DNA from: an uncultured Bacteroidota bacterium
Lineage (GTDB): Bacteria; Bacteroidota; Bacteroidia; Flavobacteriales; Flavobacteriaceae
Assembly: GCA_902514625.1 (NCBI GenBank)
Contig: CABXRK010000013.1
Location: 1 to 43,848 of the forward strand
Length of the DNA: 43,848 nucleotides
Direction of reading: 5' to 3'
The translations under genes were made by a program, and so were the position numbers. The notes under the pieces are model-generated. The model worked only from the letters and a program-made list of their open reading frames with translations. It was not told the origin of the DNA and searched no databases. Shown here piece by piece: positions 8,993 to 17,217 of this stretch. How positions within the stretch are numbered: position 1 is the first letter of the stretch; the number at the start of each line of letters is the position of its first letter.

Positions 8993-9112
8993 TATTTATT
9001 TATTGTGAAATTTATAGAATCAAGATTTAAAACACTTAATTCTGAATTTTTTTTTATCTTTTTAAAAGCTTTCGGAAAAAATCAATCAAATAATCACTAA
9101 AAATACCATATT

Positions 9113-9682
9113 ATGGATAATTCAATAATCATTTTAATAGCAATAATTTCTATTATCACAATTTATTTAATAGTTATATACAATAGATTACAGAAAATAA
9201 AATTCGAAGTTGAAAATGCTTTTGGAGGAATGGATGTTCAACTAAAAAAAAGATATGACCTAATCCCTAATCTTGTTCAAACTGTAAAGAACTATCTAAA
9301 ACACGAAAAAGATTTACTTACCCAAATTACTGAACTTCGAACACAAGTCACCTCTAAAGATTTGTCTGATAACGAAAAAGTGAAATTAGATAATAAGATT
9401 TCAAGTACAATGGGAAATATTATGGTTGCAGTTGAGAATTATCCTAATCTTAAAGCTAATGAAAGTTTTGAAATGTTGCAAAGGTCACTAAACGAGGTTG
9501 AATCCCAAATATCAGCTGCAAGAAGAACCTTTAATAGTGTAATTACGGATTATAATACTTCAATTAAAGTTTTTCCTCAAAACCTTATTGCCAATGCAAT
9601 GAAATTAACCTTAAAAGATGTATTTGAAATACCAGAAGAACAAAGAAAAAATATTAATATTAATAATCTTTTTAAAAATTAA
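9113..9682 (+). CDS. lemA: LemA family protein
   Basis: Membrane-anchored helical protein of the LemA family. Residues ~4-24 form one N-terminal transmembrane helix (IIILIAIISIITIYLIVIYN). They are followed by the family signature region NAFGGMDVQLKKRYDLIPNL (residues ~36-55) and long amphipathic helices with NYPNLKANESFEMLQ. Length 189 aa is standard. The DUF3137 gene starts 3 bp after its stop, a pairing that recurs in bacteria, which suggests that the two work together at the envelope. The molecular role of LemA is unresolved; an N-out topology with a cytoplasmic or periplasmic helical bundle is inferred only. Confidence 0.93.
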   Translation: MDNSIIILIAIISIITIYLIVIYNRLQKIKFEVENAFGGMDVQLKKRYDLIPNLVQTVKNYLKHEKDLLTQITELRTQVTSKDLSDNEKVKLDNKISSTMGNIMVAVENYPNLKANESFEMLQRSLNEVESQISAARRTFNSVITDYNTSIKVFPQNLIANAMKLTLKDVFEIPEEQRKNININNLFKN

Positions 9683-9685
9683 TAT

Positions 9686-10831
9686 ATGTCAATAAAATTG
9701 GGTCAAGGTGGAAGTAGAAGACGTAGAAGTTCATCTTTCTCATTTCTTTTTATTATATGGTGGGTTATATCTTTTTCCTTTTGGCATTTTAAAGAAATAG
9801 TTTTTAGAAAAAGTGCTGGGAAAATTTTTAACTCTAAAACTACAGATCCAAAGTTATTTAAATTATATAATGATCGTCTAAAACCTAAACTAATTGAAGT
9901 ACAAAAGATGAGGAGAAAGGCACAATGGCTAATCCCATCTTTTCTTATTTTAATAGTAACCTCGATCGTTTATTATAAACCAAACTTAATTTTCTCTCAC
10001 TCACCTTTTTTTTTCCTTGCACCATATGCTAAAATCATTTTGATATTTATATTTATTACGTTCTTTTTTTTGTATTGTTATTCAGTAATTAAATACTATG
10101 CTTTTGCCGCAAAATACAAAGAAATAATAGTAAAAGAAATTGTTTCCTTTCTTGACCCAACTTGGAAATATGATCATGCAAAAAGAGTTGATGAGAAACA
10201 TATTAAAAGCAGTGGTTTAATTAAAAATAATTATAGTTGGATACAGGGTGATGATTTAATTATTGGAAAAATAGACAAAACAGAATTTGAATCTTCCGAA
10301 ATAACGACAAATTCAAGTGAATCTTTCTTTAGGCCAATGGGAAAAACTCTATTTAAATGCTTTTTTTTTCATGCTGATTTTAATAAAGAATTTAATGGCA
10401 ATACATTTATAAGGCCTGAATCAGATGGGTTTATAAAAAAAATAGGAGATTTCATTGGAGGTTCAAAAAAATCAATAATAGAAAACAATACGATTAAAGT
10501 AATGAATTTAGTTAAATTAGAAAATCCGGAATTTGAATCTTTTTTTCAAGTTTACTCTACTGATCAAATTGAAGCCAGATATATACTTACACCTAAAATA
10601 ATGGAATCTTTAGTTAAGATAAAAAAACAATTCAAAAATGATATTTATTTTTCCTTTTCAGGCACAAGAATCTACATGGCTCTTAAAAGTGATCAAAATT
10701 TGTTTGAACCAAGATTTTATGGATCAATTATCAGCTTTAATGATATAGAAATAATGTATAACCTCTTTTATTTAAATAAACTTTTCATCAAAGAACTTAA
10801 TCTAAATACCAGAATTTGGACAAAAAAATAA
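9686..10831 (+). CDS. DUF3137 membrane protein
   Basis: 381-residue protein with a basic N-terminus rich in Gly/Ser/Arg (GQGGSRRRRSSSFS), a first hydrophobic segment at ~18-33, and two strong transmembrane segments at ~92-107 and ~112-137 (FFFLAPYAKIILIFIFITFFFLYCY). These are followed by a ~240-residue soluble part in which GDDLIIGKIDKTEFESSEI and FFHADFNKEFNG correspond to the DUF3137 core. The gene directly follows lemA (3-bp gap). Its end is 8 bp from the convergent SDR gene with no visible terminator between. Function is unknown; LemA-DUF3137 linkage is the only contextual clue. Confidence 0.82.
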   Translation: MSIKLGQGGSRRRRSSSFSFLFIIWWVISFSFWHFKEIVFRKSAGKIFNSKTTDPKLFKLYNDRLKPKLIEVQKMRRKAQWLIPSFLILIVTSIVYYKPNLIFSHSPFFFLAPYAKIILIFIFITFFFLYCYSVIKYYAFAAKYKEIIVKEIVSFLDPTWKYDHAKRVDEKHIKSSGLIKNNYSWIQGDDLIIGKIDKTEFESSEITTNSSESFFRPMGKTLFKCFFFHADFNKEFNGNTFIRPESDGFIKKIGDFIGGSKKSIIENNTIKVMNLVKLENPEFESFFQVYSTDQIEARYILTPKIMESLVKIKKQFKNDIYFSFSGTRIYMALKSDQNLFEPRFYGSIISFNDIEIMYNLFYLNKLFIKELNLNTRIWTKK

Positions 10832-10839
10832 TTATTCCT

Positions 10840-11628
10840 CTATAAACTTGAAGAATATCCACCATCAATAGGAAGATTTATCCCATTTATATAACTTGCT
10901 TCATTACTGCATAAAAAGGAAACAGAACTTGCAATTTCTTCAGGAAGAGCAAATCTTTCTGAGGGTATTAGAGCCTTATAATTCTTCTCAATTTCATCAA
11001 TAGATTTATTTTGATTTTTTGAATTTTCTTGGATTAAGTTTTTAAGCCTATCAGTCATTGTAAATCCAGGCAAAATATTGTTTACAGTAATTCCATGTTT
11101 TGCAACTTCATTAGATAATGTTTTAGACCAACTTGCCATTGCCCACCTAACAGTATTGGAGACTCCTAGATTATCAATAGGTGCTTTTACGGAAATAGAA
11201 ATTACATTAATAATTCTTCCGAATTTTCTTTTTTTCATATTTGGTAAAAATAACTTAGTAAGTAAATGACTACAATTTAAATGCATTTTCATATACTTTT
11301 CAAAATCTTCTACCCTTGCATTAATAATTCTACCCGGGGGAGGTCCTCCAGTATTATTAATTAAAATGTCAATTTTATTACCTTTTTTTAAAAATTTTAA
11401 AAAAATTTCATTTACACTTTGATCATCAATAAAATCTGCAACAACATAATTATGCTTTTGATCATTTCCAGAATCTAATTGATTTAATACTTTTTTTAAT
11501 TTTAATTCATTCCTTGAAACAAGAGTTATACTTGCGCCTTGAAAACTCAAAGCTATCGCAATGGCTTTACCAATTCCTTGTGAACTTCCACATACAACTG
11601 CTCTTTTTCCTTTTAAAGAAAGATTCAT
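10840..11628 (-). CDS. SDR-family oxidoreductase with atypical active site
   Basis: Classical-length (262 aa) Rossmann short-chain dehydrogenase/reductase, FabG-like overall. The cofactor loop is CGSSQGIGKA (residues 13-22) and the NNAG-equivalent is NNTGG (91-95). The catalytic Ser144 is recognisable in NVISIS. The YxxxK motif is replaced: aligning the downstream helix (SWSKTLSNEVAKHGI) places Ser157 at the Tyr position and Arg161 at the Lys position (SNTVR). A similar S/N-x-x-x-R pattern occurs in a subgroup of FabG-like SDRs of unclear activity. The C-terminal PIDGGYS is typical. The substrate is unknown, and fatty-acid synthesis should not be assumed. It stands alone on the minus strand. 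Confidence 0.85.
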   Translation of the reverse strand: MNLSLKGKRAVVCGSSQGIGKAIAIALSFQGASITLVSRNELKLKKVLNQLDSGNDQKHNYVVADFIDDQSVNEIFLKFLKKGNKIDILINNTGGPPPGRIINARVEDFEKYMKMHLNCSHLLTKLFLPNMKKRKFGRIINVISISVKAPIDNLGVSNTVRWAMASWSKTLSNEVAKHGITVNNILPGFTMTDRLKNLIQENSKNQNKSIDEIEKNYKALIPSERFALPEEIASSVSFLCSNEASYINGINLPIDGGYSSSL

Positions 11629-11809
11629 ATTTATTAAATTACTTCTAAATATAAATACTTTTGAGTAAATGATTTATAAACTTATTCTATATTCAATACT
11701 TTAAAATGATTAATCTAAATATTATTATAAAATGAGTTGGCTTTTTTTCTAAACTCCCTGAAAATTCTTATTTTAGGAATGATTAAATTTTTAATTTAAT
11801 TAAGTTAAT

Positions 11810-13159
11810 TTATAACCATCCTCTTTCTTGCATTTCATTTTTAACATTAGGAGATAAAATCAAAATAGCTATCATATTTGGTATACACATTAAAGCAAAA
11901 GATATATCAATAATTCCAACTACTACATCTACGGTCATTAAAGATGAAATTATAATGCTCAATATATAGACATAATTATAATATTTACCCCATGATCGTT
12001 TAGTTAAAAATCCTAAACATTTCACTCCATAATAAGAATAGGTAAAAAGAGTTGATATCCCAAAAACAAAAACCATAATCATAAGTAAAATATCTCCAAA
12101 ACCAAAAAAAAGTTTTCTAAAAGCTTCCAGTGTTAATGAAATTCCATTTAAATCATTTTGGATATAAACGCCACTTATTAAAACTATAAGGCCAGTAATT
12201 GTGCAAACTATAATAGTATCAAAAAAAGGTCCTAACATCGCAACTAACCCTTCGTCAGTACCCATTTTTGTATGAGATTGTCCATGATACATTGGAGCAT
12301 TTCCTACTCCACTTTCATTTGAAAATACTGCTCTTCTTACTCCTAAAATAATCAGACCCCAAAAACTTCCTGAAGCTATTGCATTTACATTAAATGCTTC
12401 ATTAAAAATTAGAGAGAAAGTTGGAATAATTTTATTAAAATTTATTATTAAAATAGTAATTCCAATCGCTAAATATATCATCACCATTAATGGCACCAAA
12501 CTAGAGCTTACTTTAACAATTGAGTTAAGCCCACCAAAAATTACGAATGATGTAATTAAAGCAAGGAAAAATCCAAAAATTAATTTCCAATTGAAATCTC
12601 CTATATTCAATAATTCCTTTGAGGGATTAACAACACTTACAAAAGCTTCAGTTAATTGATTAGCGGTAAATGCAGGTAATACACCAAAAAGTCCAGCTAT
12701 TGAAAACCATATAGCCATTGGCTTACCCCATTTTTTAATTCCATATGACATATAGTACATAGGTCCTCCAATGGGATTTCCCTTACTATCGTAAGTCCTA
12801 ACATTTACAGCTAAAGAACATGAATAAAATTTAATTACAGACCCAATGATTGCAGTTAACCACATCCATACTAAAACGCCGGGTCCACCCATATAAATGG
12901 CAATTGCTACACCAGAAATATTTCCTAATCCAACAGTTGCAGCTAAAACAGCAGAAAGCGCTTGAAACCTAGAAATCCCTAATTCGTTATGATCACTACT
13001 AAATAAAAGCTTAAAAGAATTCTTAATTTTAAGAATAGGATAACCTCTTGAATGAAGAGTCAAATAAATCCCTCCTCCAATAACTAGAAAAAGCATCACC
13101 CATTCTAATGGACCTATAACCTTATCTAAAAATGTTTGGAATTTCAAATAAAATACCAT
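11810..13159 (-). CDS. Alanine/glycine:Na+ symporter (AgcS family)
   Basis: Inner-membrane sodium-coupled amino-acid transporter of the AGCS family (PF01235). Family landmarks are GLGNISGVAIAIYMGGPGVLVWMW (~77-100), the NPIGGPMYYM segment (~127-136) and FSNESGVGNAPM (~279-290), on a frame of ~10-11 hydrophobic helices. Length 449 aa is typical. Alanine or glycine is the usual substrate, but this cannot be read from sequence. It is monocistronic as far as visible: the gap to the upstream TonB gene on the same strand is 104 bp, and the 181-bp downstream gap to the SDR gene contains only AT-rich sequence without a clear terminator. Confidence 0.92.
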   Translation of the reverse strand: MVFYLKFQTFLDKVIGPLEWVMLFLVIGGGIYLTLHSRGYPILKIKNSFKLLFSSDHNELGISRFQALSAVLAATVGLGNISGVAIAIYMGGPGVLVWMWLTAIIGSVIKFYSCSLAVNVRTYDSKGNPIGGPMYYMSYGIKKWGKPMAIWFSIAGLFGVLPAFTANQLTEAFVSVVNPSKELLNIGDFNWKLIFGFFLALITSFVIFGGLNSIVKVSSSLVPLMVMIYLAIGITILIINFNKIIPTFSLIFNEAFNVNAIASGSFWGLIILGVRRAVFSNESGVGNAPMYHGQSHTKMGTDEGLVAMLGPFFDTIIVCTITGLIVLISGVYIQNDLNGISLTLEAFRKLFFGFGDILLMIMVFVFGISTLFTYSYYGVKCLGFLTKRSWGKYYNYVYILSIIISSLMTVDVVVGIIDISFALMCIPNMIAILILSPNVKNEMQERGWL

Positions 13160-13263
13160 CTTTTCTGAATTTTTTCATTAATTCATTTATGAAAATTTTA
13201 ATTTATTAAAATTTAATTGAATTATAAGGTTAAAATTATTTATAATTGACTTTCTTAATCTAA

Positions 13264-15687
13264 TTAATAGTTCAACTTTATATTTAGTGAAAAATTTCTG
13301 CCTAAATCATGAGAATAATATCGTAAACGATTTAAATAATTTCGATATAAAACGTTGAATAAATTATTTATTCTAAAGGTTAAATTTAATTTTGATTTTT
13401 TAAAAACATCAAAATCTATACTTGAATAAAAATTAAATAATTGATAAGCACTTGGAGGTCTACTTAATTTAACTAATTCTATTGTTTCGGTTTGAGGAAT
13501 ATAAACTTCAAAATCATTATTAGGGTATTCATTTTGTCTAAAAACAAACTCATTTTGAAGCACTAACTTAAAATTATTTAATTTTAAATTTTTATAGGAT
13601 ATTTGATTTCTTGTATTTACAGGAGAAATATTTATTAAAGGTTCATTCTGTTTATAATCATACCCTTTTACCAAAGAAAATTGATGTTGTAAACTAAAAT
13701 TTTCATTTAAAATCTTAGATAAATCAATATCTATACCTGCTAATTGTACATCAGTCTGTTTGTATTCCCAAACTTGAAAATTCCCTCTAACTGTTTGCTG
13801 AATTATGGTAGGTTCAATTAATATAAAGTCATTTATAAAATTAATAAAGGGGTTTAATGAAAAATTCAAATTGTTCTTTTTATGTATAAAATTTAATGTT
13901 AATTTATGACCTACTTCTGAATTAAATTTCAAATCTCCAAGTTCAATCCTTGCTGCTGAATGATGAAGACCCTCACTAAATAATTCAGAAGGATTTGGAA
14001 ATCTGGATACAAGTGAATAATTAAATAATATTTTATTATTTGCTTTAAAATTATAGGCAGCTCCAATTGTAGCAGAGAAATTATTTGTATTGAATTTTGG
14101 GTTTGTTAGTATTTGATTATCTAATTCCTTTACTATGATATTAGTGTATATTTTATCATAATTTCTTAAGTTCCATAAAGAAATTCGATAATACTTCATT
14201 GCATCTATATATGAGTAATCATAACGGCCTCCCAATTCTAGTTGAAAATTATCATTTAAAATATAGTCTACGATAGCATAAATTCCCAAATCAAATTTCT
14301 CATAATCAGGGATTATTCTTCTAACACCAGTTTTTGGATCAGGAAAGTTTTTTTGAAATCTTGAAAAAATACCTGTTTTAAGTTTGATTTCATCATTTAA
14401 ATTAGAGAATAAATCAAATTTAAGGGCATGAGTTTCAAGCGTCAAATCAGTTGATGGTTTATCCTTATCTGAACCTCTTCTAATATCGTATTCAAAGCGT
14501 CTATTTTTTTGATAATCATACTGAAAACTTAATTTTCCAAAATTTTTAAACCATTTATATCCTTTTAATCTTATTAGAGAGTGAGTATTTTCTTGTTTAG
14601 GAGCATTAATATTATAAGTGAAATTATTAATAATTAAAGGTTGTGAACTATTAATAGCTCGAATTTGGTCTTGAGCACTATGTGAATGAGAAGCTCTTAA
14701 AATTCCTGTTTCGTTTTTATAATGAGAAAAATATAACTCCATATTATAACTAAGCTGGTTATAACCAATACGAAAAGAAACATTCTTTTCTCCTATTCCA
14801 GTATTACTTAACACATAATTTGCAGTATTAAAATCTCCGAAACGTTTGTACGTGCCATGAGCAGATGCATACCATCCATTTGAATAACTTTTTGTTATTT
14901 TAGAAGTTAAAGTTGAGCCTTTACCATTAGATGAAGCAGAAAAGATAGTCTTACCATAGATAGAATCTTTAATATCAATTTTTGAGGATTCAGCTAATAT
15001 TATTCCTCCAAGGGCATTCCCACTAAACTCTAATAAACCTGCTCCTTTAATTACTTTCAGATTTTCTATTGAATTGATATCAATATTTGGGGCATGTTCT
15101 GCACCCCATTCTTGATCTTCCATTCTAACACCATTGTTGATAATAATAACTCTACTACTATGTAGACCATTTATAATTGGCTTTACTATAGCATTTCCAG
15201 TATTAAAAGAAGAAACTCCAGATAAACTATTTAATACATCCCCTAATGACCCACTAGTATAACTGTCTATAGTTTCAATTGAAATTTTATTTTCTAAAAA
15301 GGTTTTATATTTTTCGTTATCATATTTTGCATAAATAGAAACTTCATTTAATTCTTCAATATGATGCTCTAATCTTAAATTTTTTTTTGTATCTCCAGAA
15401 ATTTTTATAGAGTATTTTATTGAATTACAAGAAGGGTGAGAAACTTCAAAAACGTAAGTTTTTTGACATAAATTTGAAATGTTAAATTCCCCTTCTATAT
15501 TAGTTTGATCAAAGAAATTAGAATTACTTGAAACTACAATTGCACCAGCAAGTGGAGAACCATCATGAAAATCTATTACTTTTCCAGAAAATTCATAGTT
15601 ACAACTTTGAGAAGTTGTAACTATGGTTTTCTGAGAATAAACAATATAGTTAAAAAAAATAAATAAATAAATAATTTTATTTATCAC
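13264..15687 (-). CDS. TonB-dependent receptor (probable metal uptake), GTG start
   Basis: Outer-membrane TonB-dependent transporter of 807 aa. A signal peptide covers ~1-19. A carboxypeptidase-regulatory-like domain follows (~31-105, FSGKVIDFHDGSPLAGAIVV), then a plug (~125-235, with GSLGDVLNSLSGVSSFNTG and the NNGVRMEDQEWGAEHAPNID segment), then a 22-strand-type barrel ending FSLNIKLNY. A histidine-bearing loop RASHSHSAQD (~331-340) and a second HHSAA loop are notable. The start codon is GTG, and GTGA overlaps the TGA of the lipoprotein gene by 4 bp, so translation is coupled. Together with the lipoprotein and the DUF2946-like gene this suggests Zn or Cu acquisition. Substrate assignment is inference; heme or siderophore is not excluded. 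Confidence 0.85.
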   Translation of the reverse strand: MINKIIYLFIFFNYIVYSQKTIVTTSQSCNYEFSGKVIDFHDGSPLAGAIVVSSNSNFFDQTNIEGEFNISNLCQKTYVFEVSHPSCNSIKYSIKISGDTKKNLRLEHHIEELNEVSIYAKYDNEKYKTFLENKISIETIDSYTSGSLGDVLNSLSGVSSFNTGNAIVKPIINGLHSSRVIIINNGVRMEDQEWGAEHAPNIDINSIENLKVIKGAGLLEFSGNALGGIILAESSKIDIKDSIYGKTIFSASSNGKGSTLTSKITKSYSNGWYASAHGTYKRFGDFNTANYVLSNTGIGEKNVSFRIGYNQLSYNMELYFSHYKNETGILRASHSHSAQDQIRAINSSQPLIINNFTYNINAPKQENTHSLIRLKGYKWFKNFGKLSFQYDYQKNRRFEYDIRRGSDKDKPSTDLTLETHALKFDLFSNLNDEIKLKTGIFSRFQKNFPDPKTGVRRIIPDYEKFDLGIYAIVDYILNDNFQLELGGRYDYSYIDAMKYYRISLWNLRNYDKIYTNIIVKELDNQILTNPKFNTNNFSATIGAAYNFKANNKILFNYSLVSRFPNPSELFSEGLHHSAARIELGDLKFNSEVGHKLTLNFIHKKNNLNFSLNPFINFINDFILIEPTIIQQTVRGNFQVWEYKQTDVQLAGIDIDLSKILNENFSLQHQFSLVKGYDYKQNEPLINISPVNTRNQISYKNLKLNNFKLVLQNEFVFRQNEYPNNDFEVYIPQTETIELVKLSRPPSAYQLFNFYSSIDFDVFKKSKLNLTFRINNLFNVLYRNYLNRLRYYSHDLGRNFSLNIKLNY

Positions 15688-16229
15688 TCTATAACTATAT
15701 TAAATGATGACTCAATATCAGTTTCTCCACCAGCATCTTGAAGCCCTGAATTGGGCTTTTTAGGTTCATGACGCAATGTGACTGTTAAAGCTCCACTACT
15801 AACTAAACCAGCTGTAAGAGAAAATTGAGTTCCTAAAGGATTTCCCCCAGTATCAAAATTTAAATACTCTGTTGAGGCATCTAATCCACTTCCAACAGTA
15901 AAAAAGAATTGATGTTCATCAGATTCTTCCTCTACCTCCTCAGTAATATTTTCAGCAGGAGTTTCGGTTTCATTAAGTAGGGAAATGCTACCGCTATATA
16001 CAACGCCCGTTTTCAAACTTCCTGAAACGGTTACTTCAGGTGAATTAGGACCATCTCCATCTAAATCTTTAGTTTGTAAAATTATAGAACTAGATCCATC
16101 ACTAGGACTTAAAGTAACAGTCATCGTAGTAATCACTTCTTCTTCATTTACTGCTTCAGGAGTATCATTGTCTTTAGAACACGATACAATTATTAATGCT
16201 ACAATAGCATATAAAAAATACTTTTTCAT
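15684..16229 (-). CDS. Lipoprotein paired with TonB receptor
   Basis: 181-residue lipoprotein. The signal peptide MKKYFLYAIVALIIVSC places the lipidated Cys at 17. It is followed by SKDND, an acidic stretch like the Bacteroidetes lipoprotein export signal, so display on the cell surface is plausible. The mature part is beta-rich and acidic (EEVEEESDEHQFFF around residues 95-108) and ends with the conserved-looking TVTLRHEPKKPNSGLQDAGG and a final beta strand. I recall close relatives in flavobacteria always next to this type of TonB receptor, annotated loosely as a type 1 periplasmic-binding-fold protein, a name the sequence itself does not justify. The 4-bp overlap with the receptor start supports a joint function, possibly substrate capture. 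Confidence 0.7.
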   Translation of the reverse strand: MKKYFLYAIVALIIVSCSKDNDTPEAVNEEEVITTMTVTLSPSDGSSSIILQTKDLDGDGPNSPEVTVSGSLKTGVVYSGSISLLNETETPAENITEEVEEESDEHQFFFTVGSGLDASTEYLNFDTGGNPLGTQFSLTAGLVSSGALTVTLRHEPKKPNSGLQDAGGETDIESSFNIVIE

Positions 16230-16289
16230 TATTTTAATTTTTAAGATTGTTAATAAGATTGTTAAATTGATAATATTGTTAAAAAAATA

Positions 16290-16589
16290 TCAATAAACAG
16301 GAGGCGCACGGGAATCAAAAAAATTAATGGAAATAGAAGGGAATATTTTAAAATTGAAATTTATTAATTCATAAAAGAATGAAATGAAAAAAGATCCTTT
16401 AGCAGTTAAAATATAATTATCAGCTCTTGAATTAAAAAAATAACAAATTGAACAGTCTTCTTTAGATTCATCAATATGAATTTTTTGTTCAGTACATATT
16501 TCTATATCTTCAAATAAAAAATGTTCTAAAACAATTAGATTATTAGAAAAAATAGCAGCAATAAGAAGAATACTCAAATATCTATTCAT
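16290..16589 (-). CDS. DUF2946-like small exported/membrane protein of a metal locus
   Basis: 99-residue protein with an N-terminal hydrophobic segment (residues ~4-22), a central His38…Cys46-x-x-Cys49 motif (HIDESKEDCSICYFF), a second hydrophobic stretch (~66-90) and the terminal motif SRAPP (93-97). The combination of an H/C-x-x-C centre and a RAPP end resembles DUF2946 proteins, which in proteobacteria sit next to TonB-dependent copper receptors. Here it is the first gene of the set with the lipoprotein (60-bp gap) and the TonB receptor. Metal sensing or periplasmic metal handling is inferred. The DUF2946 assignment is from motif memory and should be tested by profile search. Confidence 0.5.
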   Translation of the reverse strand: MNRYLSILLIAAIFSNNLIVLEHFLFEDIEICTEQKIHIDESKEDCSICYFFNSRADNYILTAKGSFFISFFYELINFNFKIFPSISINFFDSRAPPVY

Positions 16590-16593
16590 GTTG

Positions 16594-16601
16594 CAAATTT
16601 A
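16594..16601 (-). promoter_or_regulatory. Bacteroidetes -7 element for the metal locus; implies a leaderless mRNA
   Basis: The minus strand reads TAAATTTG, an exact TAnnTTTG, ending only 4 nt before the ATG at 16589. If used, transcription would begin at or next to the A of the ATG. No -33 TTG is seen at proper spacing. The unit is insulated upstream by the terminator at 16654-16687. Confidence 0.35.
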
Positions 16602-16653
16602 ATAAATTTTTTTTTCTTACTTTATTAGCTGAACCGTACCCAAAACCATCCGT

Positions 16654-16687
16654 AAAAAAACAAACCCCTACTTTTTATAGGGGTTTT
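16654..16687 (-). terminator. Intrinsic terminator after trxA-tRNA-Asp
   Basis: On the minus strand an inverted repeat AAACCCCTA / TAGGGGTTT with a 7-nt loop (TAAAAAG) is followed by GTTTTTTTAC. This is a textbook rho-independent terminator placed 13 nt past the end of the tRNA, and it separates the tRNA from the DUF2946-like gene. Confidence 0.85.
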
Positions 16688-16699
16688 GAAGTTATTAAG

Positions 16700-16773
16700 C
16701 GGTCTGGACGGGACTCGAACCCGCGACCCCGTGCGTGACAGGCACGTATTCTAACCAACTGAACTACCAGACC
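16700..16773 (-). tRNA. tRNA-Asp (anticodon GTC)
   Basis: The 74-nt minus-strand cloverleaf is complete: acceptor GGTCTGG / CCAGACC with discriminator G, D-stem GTTC / GAAT, anticodon stem CGTGC / GCACG with loop CTGTCAC (anticodon GTC), variable GGGTC, and T-arm GCGGG-TTCGAGT-CCCGT. CCA is not encoded. It lies 62 bp downstream of trxA and is followed by a strong terminator, so it may be processed from a trxA transcript. Confidence 0.97.
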
Positions 16774-16835
16774 AATTTAATGCCGGTAAATATACACCGC
16801 ATTTTTTAGTTAACAAAGAAAATAAAAAATGAGAT

Positions 16836-17156
16836 TTATTTTAATAATGAATTTATAGCTTCTTCATATGCTGACTTTGAAGCAACTCCAACTTGACGAT
16901 CAACTACTTCTCCATTATTAAAAACTAACACTGTAGGTATATTTCTAACACCATATTTGGCAGCATACTCTTGATTTGTATCAACATCTAATTTTCCAAC
17001 TAAAGCTTTCCCTTCATATTGGGAGCTAATTTCTTCAATAATAGGACCTACCATTCGACAAGGTCCACACCATTCAGCCCAAAAATCAACCATAACAGGA
17101 ATTTTTGATTTAAGAACTAAATCTTCAAAATTTGAATCAGTAATTTCTAAAGCCAT
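16836..17156 (-). CDS. trxA: Thioredoxin
   Basis: Cytoplasmic disulfide reductant of 106 aa. The active site WCGPC is at residues 29-33 (Cys30, Cys33), followed by the conserved cis-Pro segment RNIPTVLVF and the buried Asp in VDFWAEW. There is no signal peptide, so this is the cytosolic TrxA form rather than a TlpA/ResA type. A good Bacteroidetes promoter lies just upstream (17171-17201), giving a leader of ~10 nt. The downstream tRNA-Asp and terminator suggest a short trxA-tRNA transcript. Confidence 0.96.
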   Translation of the reverse strand: MALEITDSNFEDLVLKSKIPVMVDFWAEWCGPCRMVGPIIEEISSQYEGKALVGKLDVDTNQEYAAKYGVRNIPTVLVFNNGEVVDRQVGVASKSAYEEAINSLLK

Positions 17157-17170
17157 TTTTTTTTTTTTAA

Positions 17171-17201
17171 CAAAAATAATTTATTTTTCAATCGATGCCA
17201 A
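17171..17201 (-). promoter_or_regulatory. Bacteroidetes-type promoter of trxA
   Basis: Minus strand: TTG (17199-17201), 20 nt spacer, then TATTTTTG (17171-17178). This fits the TTG-N17-23-TAnnTTTG consensus for the Bacteroidetes primary sigma factor. The predicted start is about 10 nt before the trxA ATG. Confidence 0.6.
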
Positions 17202-17217
17202 TATTATTGTTAATTAG

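Noticed and set aside
11629-11809. Possible small gene or terminator between AgcS and SDR
   Set aside because: Frames are under 10 codons, and the AATTTAATTAA palindromes are pure A/T without a T-tract hairpin.
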